From Lutibacter sp. (GTDB lineage Bacteria > Bacteroidota > Bacteroidia > Flavobacteriales > Flavobacteriaceae): a stretch of DNA of 64,000 nucleotides. A model generated the notes under the pieces. That model was not told the DNA's origin, made no database searches, and worked only from the letters and a program-made list of their open reading frames with translations. The DNA lies in NCBI RefSeq assembly GCF_016342705.1, contig NZ_JAEINV010000004.1, positions 1 to 64,000 on the forward strand, written 5' to 3'. A program made the translations under genes and the position numbers. Positions within the stretch are counted from its first letter, which is position 1. Every line of letters begins with the position of its first letter. This document shows positions 58,996 to 64,000 of the stretch, piece after piece.

Positions 58996-60019
58996 TGAAT
59001 AAATTTAATTTTTGAATCCATTTCGTTTTCTTCTCTAGCAATAATACATCTATTAAAAGGAATAATAAGCCAAAACCTATAAACCACTGAAATTGGTCTT
59101 TATAATCTGAAAATTGTTTAGTTTCAAATTCGTTTTTTTCGGCTTTTAACAATAAATCTTCAATGGTTTTAATAGTTTCTTGAGTTCTATTTCCATCAAT
59201 GTATTTTCCGTTTCCTTCCGAAGCAATTTCACTTAAAACCTCTGGCTTTAATTGCGTAATAACAACTTCTCCTTTATTGTCTTTTTTATAACTTATAACA
59301 TTTCCATTTTCTTTAATTGGAATTGGACCACCTTTTTCTGTTCCAATACCAATAGTGAAAATTTTAATTCCTGCTTTGGTAGCATCTTCAGCCGCGTAAG
59401 CAACATTTTCTTCGTGATCTTCACCATCAGAAACAATAAATAAAAATCTATTGGTTCTTTCTTTCATATCAAAATACGTAATTCCTCTGTTAATGGCTTC
59501 GTTAATAGCAGTTCCTTGGCTTGACACCATATCTGGATCAGCATTTTGTAAAAACATTTTTGCTGCAGCGTGGTCAGTTGTTATTGGTAATAATGGATAG
59601 GAATTTCCCGCATAAATAATAACTCCAACTCTATCACTTCCTAAATTATCTATAATTTTAGTAATTATTTGCTTGGCTTTTTCCAATCTACTTGGCGCAA
59701 TATCTTCTGCTAACATACTTTTAGAAACGTCTAAAGCAAAAACAATATCAACTCCTTGTCGCTTTATAGTTTCCAGCTTTGTTCCCATTTTTGGATTAAC
59801 CAATGCTATAACCAAAAATGCTAAAGCAACGCAAATTACTCCAATTTTTAAGAAAGATTTGAAGGTAGACATTTGTGGACTTAATTTTTCCATTAAACCA
59901 CTGTCTGCAAATTGTTTTTGTTTTCTTTTTTTCCACCACAACACCAACAAAAACAACACAAATATTACTGGAATACTTGCTAAATATATAAAATATGTTG
60001 GTTCTTCTAATTGATACAT
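58982..60019 (-). CDS. batB: BatB: membrane-anchored von Willebrand factor A protein
   Basis: 345 residues. Membrane helices at both N-terminal positions (~12-28, 58-75) and near the C-terminus (~312-330) enclose a VWA domain with the metal-ion-dependent adhesion site FALDVSKSMLAEDIAPSRLEKAK (DxSxS), the later Thr in SSQGTAINEAI and Asp in FLFIVSDGEDHEE. A paralogue of BatA, from which it is separated here by an inserted S23 gene. Confidence 0.92.
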   Translation of the reverse strand: MYQLEEPTYFIYLASIPVIFVLFLLVLWWKKRKQKQFADSGLMEKLSPQMSTFKSFLKIGVICVALAFLVIALVNPKMGTKLETIKRQGVDIVFALDVSKSMLAEDIAPSRLEKAKQIITKIIDNLGSDRVGVIIYAGNSYPLLPITTDHAAAKMFLQNADPDMVSSQGTAINEAINRGITYFDMKERTNRFLFIVSDGEDHEENVAYAAEDATKAGIKIFTIGIGTEKGGPIPIKENGNVISYKKDNKGEVVITQLKPEVLSEIASEGNGKYIDGNRTQETIKTIEDLLLKAEKNEFETKQFSDYKDQFQWFIGFGLLFLLIDVLLLEKKTKWIQKLNLFNEKK

Positions 60020-60025
60020 TTCTTA

Positions 60026-60412
60026 TTAGTTTAATGGTTTAATAGTTGAATGGTTTATTTGCGCTTTTCGTAAAGCATTTAACATTCTCGATATTTTACC
60101 TATTTCTACCCTTACTTTGACATAATTTTCTTCTGAAATAAAATTTAATTCTTTTGATATAATTACTTGATTTAAAACTTCCATTAATGAGCTAAAAGCC
60201 AAAGTTGTAAAATGAGCTTTATCCTTATTAGTTTGTCTTGAAGTTCCTTCAGCTAAATTAGATGCAATTGAAACTGATGCTCTTCTTAACTGACTTACCA
60301 ATCCATACTTTTCATTTTCTGGAAAATTAGTTGTTAATTGATATATTGTTTTTGATAAATCAACAGAACACTTCCAAACTTCTAATTTTTCAAATGAAAA
60401 TTCATACTCCAT
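60026..60412 (-). CDS. Four-helix-bundle protein of the S23/23S-rRNA-intervening-sequence family
   Basis: 128 residues from ATG 60412 (MEYEFSFEKLEVWKCSVDLSK). Family hallmarks: F-EKLEVWK, LRRASVSIASNLAEGTSRQTNKDKAHF, then a helix SLMEVLNQVIISKELNFI. Such proteins are encoded in 23S rRNA intervening sequences and, as Avd, in diversity-generating retroelements; free copies are frequent in Bacteroidota and their function is unknown. Here it interrupts the Bat operon between batA and batB and is flanked on both sides by 16-bp tandem repeats; the last residues (NHSTIKPLN) are encoded by the repeat itself. No RT or variable repeat is present nearby. Confidence 0.9.
   Translation of the reverse strand: MEYEFSFEKLEVWKCSVDLSKTIYQLTTNFPENEKYGLVSQLRRASVSIASNLAEGTSRQTNKDKAHFTTLAFSSLMEVLNQVIISKELNFISEENYVKVRVEIGKISRMLNALRKAQINHSTIKPLN
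60028..60059 (+). repeat. 16-bp tandem repeat at the batB side of the S23 gene
   Basis: AGTTTAATGGTTTAAT and AGTTGAATGGTTTATT, two adjacent units differing at two positions. Overlaps the S23 stop codon. Confidence 0.75.
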
Positions 60413-60419
60413 AACTTTT

Positions 60420-60451
60420 ACACTTTTCAACTAAAACACCTATCAACTAAA
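60420..60451 (+). repeat. 16-bp tandem repeat at the batA side of the S23 gene
   Basis: ACACTTTTCAACTAAA and ACACCTATCAACTAAA, two adjacent 16-base units, filling the space between the batA stop and the S23 start. Confidence 0.75.
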
Positions 60452-60452
60452 T

Positions 60453-61457
60453 TTAAATAAAACTTTTAAAAATTGTGTGTTTTAATAACATTTCAATAAA
60501 AATTAGCAGACCTGCTAATAGTACTAAAATTCTATAATCTTCTTGATAATTATAATATTTAAACTCTTCAATTTCTGTTTTTTCTAGCTTATTTATTTCA
60601 TTATAAATAGCTTTTAACTTTGTGTTATCAGTAGCTCTAAAATATTTTCCCCCGGTTTCTTTAGCAATATATTTTAATAAAGCTTCATCAATTTCAACGG
60701 GTGAATTTCTAAATAATAACTGACCCGTTCTTGGATCTTTTGCATAAGGAAAAGAAGCCATTCCGTTTGTTCCTAATCCAATGGTGTATACTTTAATTCC
60801 AAGTCCAATCGCTAATTCTGTAGCCGTTTTAGGATCAACAAAACCTGTATTGTTTACACCATCTGTTAATAAAATAATTACTTTGCTTTTAGCTTTGCTA
60901 TCTTTTAATCTGTTTACAGCAGAACCCAATCCCATTCCTATCGCTGTTCCGCCATCTAGCTCTCCCCAATTTAGTTCTGAAATTGTTTTTTGAACAATTC
61001 TTTTATCACTTGTAATTGGTGTTTGTGTAAAACTTTCACCCGCATATACTACAATTCCAATTCTATCATTTGGACGTTGATTTACAAATTGTGCTGCTAC
61101 TTTTTTTAGTGCTTCTAGTCTATTTGGTTTTAAATCTCGCGCTAACATACTTGCAGAAACATCTATTGCCATTACAATATCAATTCCTTTATTAGTTTTA
61201 GTATGCTGACTCACTGAAACTATTCTTGGTCTAGCCAAAGCAATAATTAACAGCGCAATTGCCAATATTCTTAAAATTGCCAATATTGGTTTTAGCTTGG
61301 CAACAATAGACGTTTTAGCTTGAAAACCTTTGGTGCTTGACACCAATAAACTTGTACTATCATTTTTTCTAATTAAAAAATACCAAACAGCTAACAATGG
61401 TATTAATAGTAATAACCATAAAAACTGCGGATGTAAAAATTCAAAATTTCTTAACAT
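60453..61457 (-). CDS. batA: BatA: membrane-anchored von Willebrand factor A protein
   Basis: 334 residues. Two N-terminal membrane helices (FLWLLLLIPLLAVWYFLI; ILRILAIALLIIALA), a VWA domain with a complete MIDAS motif (VMAIDVSASMLARDLKPNRLEA; DGGTAIGMGLG; ILLTDGVNNTG), and a C-terminal helix (ILVLLAGLLIFIEMLL). Starts 3 bases after the BatD-like gene. Core component of the Bat aerotolerance system. Confidence 0.93.
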   Translation of the reverse strand: MLRNFEFLHPQFLWLLLLIPLLAVWYFLIRKNDSTSLLVSSTKGFQAKTSIVAKLKPILAILRILAIALLIIALARPRIVSVSQHTKTNKGIDIVMAIDVSASMLARDLKPNRLEALKKVAAQFVNQRPNDRIGIVVYAGESFTQTPITSDKRIVQKTISELNWGELDGGTAIGMGLGSAVNRLKDSKAKSKVIILLTDGVNNTGFVDPKTATELAIGLGIKVYTIGLGTNGMASFPYAKDPRTGQLLFRNSPVEIDEALLKYIAKETGGKYFRATDNTKLKAIYNEINKLEKTEIEEFKYYNYQEDYRILVLLAGLLIFIEMLLKHTIFKSFI

Positions 61458-61460
61458 TGG

Positions 61461-63053
61461 TTATGGTTTTATACGCACAGAATTGATAATTCGTTCACTT
61501 ATTTTATTAGCATTAGTTTCATTTTTTAAATTTGAAACTATTACTTGTCTCATACTTTTAGTATCAGCAAAAAATAACATTGTTAATTTATAATCTGTTA
61601 ATTCAGACGTTAATAAACTTTTTCTTTGATAATTTACAGTTACTTTTTTTCCTTCCAATCCGTTATTTGTAATTGATTCTTCTTCATAATTTGAAAAAAT
61701 TGTACCCATACTTTGTTCCATTTCTTTTAATGATCCCTTTACGCCTGCATCCAAATCTATATTTCCCATTTCTCTTAGAAAATTTGTTGAATTAACAGCA
61801 ATATAAAAATCACTAATTAAACTACCAAAGGTATGAATTGTATAATCTCCAACAACCGACATTACGCTTTCTGGCAAGTGAACCGATTCTAATTTTAATA
61901 ATTCTGGAGTTTCTATTGTAACTTCAGGAAAACCATAACTAGCTGTGTACCATTGGCTATCTATCATTTCAGATGTTGTAGATCCAATCACATTTTGTTT
62001 TACATATTTATAGCCAAAATAGCCCAGTACACTTAGAATTAAAATAAGAACTGCAACAATTATTAAAATGTACTTTACTACATTATTTTTCTTTTTCTTA
62101 ACTAGCTTTTCTATTGATTGAATCGCAGTATCTATGTTGCTTTCAACTTCCACAGGATCGTTTTTATGAACCGCAACTTGTGTGTCTTTTAAAATTAATT
62201 CAACCGTATTTCTATCCTCTTTAATTTCTTCAACAATTGGGTTAGATTTGGCGAATTTCACTAAATCGGCACTTTGCAATACTCTTTTTAACTGTTGAAT
62301 TGTTTCTTTAGAAATACCTATATTACTAGATTCATTAAAATCATTAATTGTTTCAATTAACTCATTTGTGGTAGATTCTAACGCTGGAATATTAATGTCC
62401 TTTTCTATATAAGTTCTAACAATATCTGTTAATTCTGAATAATAAATTTTAACTTTATTTTGTTGCAATAACTGTTTTTCATCTAATTCTTTTAAACGTT
62501 TAAACGCTTCTTGAATTGGTGCTACATACACAACAATTTCTTTCTCTTTTTTCTTTCTGAAAATAAAATACAATGCAACTCCAATTAATGCTACTAATAA
62601 AAGCAACCACCACAATAAATGCTTGTAATCATCAAAAGTTTTTGGTTCACTTTTAATGGATTTAATTTCAAACATTTTTTGCTTAAGCGTATCAACTTGT
62701 ACGGTTGCAACATTAATCAACAAAGAGTCTGTTAAATATTTTGAATTATTAATTAAAATTTGTTGTCTTGGAATAATATATACCCCGCTATCAAAACTAG
62801 TTAATAAATACTTTTTTTCAAGTTGGCTTTTTAAAGTGTCTGTTGGTAAAGCTTCTACAAGTTCTACTTTTCCTAAACTATCTAATTTTATCGTTGGAAA
62901 AACAATATTGCTATTGCCTTTAACTGCAATTTTAAATTGAATTTGTTCTCCAATTTTAATGGAAGTTTTATCAACTGAAATTGACACAGGATTTTCTTGA
63001 GAATAGCTCAATAATCCTATAAAAAATATGCTAAATAAAAAAAGTTTTTTCAT
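61461..63053 (-). CDS. BatD-like membrane protein of the Bat operon with extra C-terminal domain
   Basis: About 530 residues from ATG 63053 (MKKLFLFSIFFIGLLSYSQ, signal peptide); the track start at 63083 overlaps the preceding coding region's spacer and adds ten residues. An N-terminal BatD-type beta domain (VSISVDKTSIKIGEQIQFKIAV) is followed by a membrane helix (~160-180), a cytoplasmic helical part (KIYYSELTDIVRTYIEKDINIPALESTTNELI) typical of this operon position, a second membrane helix (~345-365) and a C-terminal beta domain (WYTASYGFPEVTIETPELLKLE) I do not recognise. Confidence 0.8.
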   Translation of the reverse strand: MKKLFLFSIFFIGLLSYSQENPVSISVDKTSIKIGEQIQFKIAVKGNSNIVFPTIKLDSLGKVELVEALPTDTLKSQLEKKYLLTSFDSGVYIIPRQQILINNSKYLTDSLLINVATVQVDTLKQKMFEIKSIKSEPKTFDDYKHLLWWLLLLVALIGVALYFIFRKKKEKEIVVYVAPIQEAFKRLKELDEKQLLQQNKVKIYYSELTDIVRTYIEKDINIPALESTTNELIETINDFNESSNIGISKETIQQLKRVLQSADLVKFAKSNPIVEEIKEDRNTVELILKDTQVAVHKNDPVEVESNIDTAIQSIEKLVKKKKNNVVKYILIIVAVLILILSVLGYFGYKYVKQNVIGSTTSEMIDSQWYTASYGFPEVTIETPELLKLESVHLPESVMSVVGDYTIHTFGSLISDFYIAVNSTNFLREMGNIDLDAGVKGSLKEMEQSMGTIFSNYEEESITNNGLEGKKVTVNYQRKSLLTSELTDYKLTMLFFADTKSMRQVIVSNLKNETNANKISERIINSVRIKP

Positions 63054-63086
63054 TTTAAATGCGTTCAACCCAATCAATTTCATTTA

Positions 63087-63959
63087 TTATCTTGTTCCTT
63101 TTTGTTTAAAATAACCCAATAATTTTTTTACATAACTCTCATCAATTCTAGAGCTAATAGTTCCTGCGCCACTATGGTTAAAAGATTTTTCGAAATAATC
63201 TACAGATTTTAAATAATGCTCCGCATAACCATTTCTCACACTTTTTGAAGCAGTATTCACTAACATTGTTTTTCCTGTTTCGGCATCTAACATTGGTACC
63301 AAACCTACATTTGGCATTTCTACATCGTGTTTATCAAAAACTCTAATACCAGTTACATCGTGTTTTCTACCAACAATTTTTAATGTATGCTCGTAATGAT
63401 CATCCATAAAATCAGAAAGTACAAAAACAATGGCTTTTTTCTTCATGACACTCGATAAAAATTTCAACGCTCCGTTAATACTTGTTTTGGTGCTTTTTGG
63501 TTGAAATTCTATTAATTCTCTAATTATTCTAAGTACGTGACTTTTTCCTTTTTTTGGTGGAATAAATAATTCTGCTTCATCTGAAAAAAGTAATAAACCT
63601 ACTTTATCGTTATTTTGAATTGCTGAAAAAGCTAAGGTTGCAGCAATTTCTGTAATGGTATCTCTTTTAAATTGTAGTGTAGTTCCAAAAAATTCTGAGC
63701 CACTCACATCCACCATCAACATCATTGTTAATTCTCGTTCTTCTTCAAAAACTTTTACAAATGGTTCGTTATAACGTGCAGTAACATTCCAGTCAATCGC
63801 TCTCACATCATCACCATATTGGTACTGTCTAACTTCAGAAAAAGTCATACCACGCCCTTTAAATGAACTGTGATATTCACCTGAAAATATATGATCAGAC
63901 AAACGACGTGTCTTAATCTCTATTTTTCGAACTTTTTTAAGTATTTCTTTAGTATCCAT
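63087..63959 (-). CDS. DUF58 domain protein of the Bat operon
   Basis: 290 residues. DUF58 signature GRGMTFSEVRQYQYGDDVRAIDWNVTARYNEPFVKVFEEERE followed by a VWA-like region with DVSGSEFF (DxSxS). In related operons this gene lies between a MoxR-type AAA ATPase gene and the batA region; that ATPase would be off the window to the right. Three bases separate it from the BatD-like gene. Its start codon is preceded by the 16-bp repeats at the window end. Confidence 0.92.
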   Translation of the reverse strand: MDTKEILKKVRKIEIKTRRLSDHIFSGEYHSSFKGRGMTFSEVRQYQYGDDVRAIDWNVTARYNEPFVKVFEEERELTMMLMVDVSGSEFFGTTLQFKRDTITEIAATLAFSAIQNNDKVGLLLFSDEAELFIPPKKGKSHVLRIIRELIEFQPKSTKTSINGALKFLSSVMKKKAIVFVLSDFMDDHYEHTLKIVGRKHDVTGIRVFDKHDVEMPNVGLVPMLDAETGKTMLVNTASKSVRNGYAEHYLKSVDYFEKSFNHSGAGTISSRIDESYVKKLLGYFKQKGTR

Positions 63960-63966
63960 TGTTTAA

Positions 63967-63998
63967 AGTTTGAAAGTTAAAAAGTTTGAAAGTTGAAA
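63967..63998 (+). repeat. 16-bp tandem repeat upstream of the DUF58 gene
   Basis: AGTTTGAAAGTTAAAA and AGTTTGAAAGTTGAAA, two adjacent units, with the array running on to the window edge. Same period and AGTT opening as the repeat beside the S23 gene at 60028. Confidence 0.75.
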
Positions 63999-64000
63999 AG

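Noticed and set aside
60026-60412. Diversity-generating retroelement accessory protein (Avd)
   Set aside because: The protein family fits, but there is no reverse transcriptase, template repeat or variable C-type lectin gene in the window.

Overview
The window looks like chromosome of a member of the Flavobacteriaceae (Bacteroidota). Supporting signs are AT-rich sequence, repeated use of the Bacteroidota promoter pattern TTG-N17-21-TAnnTTTG, a Bat aerotolerance operon, a giant PKD/DUF11 surface adhesin of the gliding/type IX secretion kind, SusD-free lipoprotein/beta-barrel pairs, an IPExxxVDY gene beside pyruvate kinase and the acpP-fabF-rnc cluster. Genus cannot be fixed from the sequence. 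No rRNA, tRNA, CRISPR array, transposase or prophage was seen.

Layout. 1-12 kb: one uninterrupted minus-strand frame of at least 3,997 codons, cut by the window edge, encoding a mosaic adhesin (signal peptide, about 14 PKD domains, about 18 PKD-like modules, three DUF11 domains, then CshA-type repeats). 12.4-21.7 kb: a serine hydrolase, then a TetR-controlled tripartite drug/solute efflux operon (TolC, HlyD-type fusion protein, small membrane protein, two ABC ATPases, two ABC-2 permeases) of the YbhGFSR type. Its gaps are filled with hairpin repeats and a GIY-YIG gene. 21.7-34.8 kb: housekeeping genes (sufS with a Fur-like box, an M43 metalloprotease lipoprotein, RNase H, purN, acpP-fabF-rnc, IPExxxVDY protein, pyk), a DUF2891 protein and an M28 peptidase, headed by an HNH/Zn-ribbon pair. 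34.8-39.5 kb: a tail-less SSB, then an 820-residue alanine-rich coiled-coil lipoprotein followed by a BT1926-family beta-barrel, resembling the Bacteroides surface-layer locus BT1927-BT1926, and a non-coding 21-bp tandem repeat. 39.5-55.7 kb: Tex, a MORN-repeat gene broken by one in-frame TAA, metG, an LD-carboxypeptidase, YraN, a thioesterase, a DUF134/NifX-like pair, thioredoxin-fold lipoproteins, an SDR and CvpA. 55.7-64 kb: the Bat operon on the minus strand (DUF58, BatD-like, BatA, BatB, BatC, BatD, BatE) with an S23 four-helix-bundle gene inserted between batA and batB.

Most notable: the S-layer-like lipoprotein/barrel pair; the S23 insert bracketed by 16-bp tandem repeats, with the same kind of repeat again at the window end; the nonsense-interrupted MORN gene whose internal paralogous copy shows the lost tyrosine; the five-module tandem duplication inside the adhesin; and the intergenic 21-bp array whose reverse strand reads as a decayed heptad repeat. 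All function calls rest on reading motifs by eye; no database search was run.
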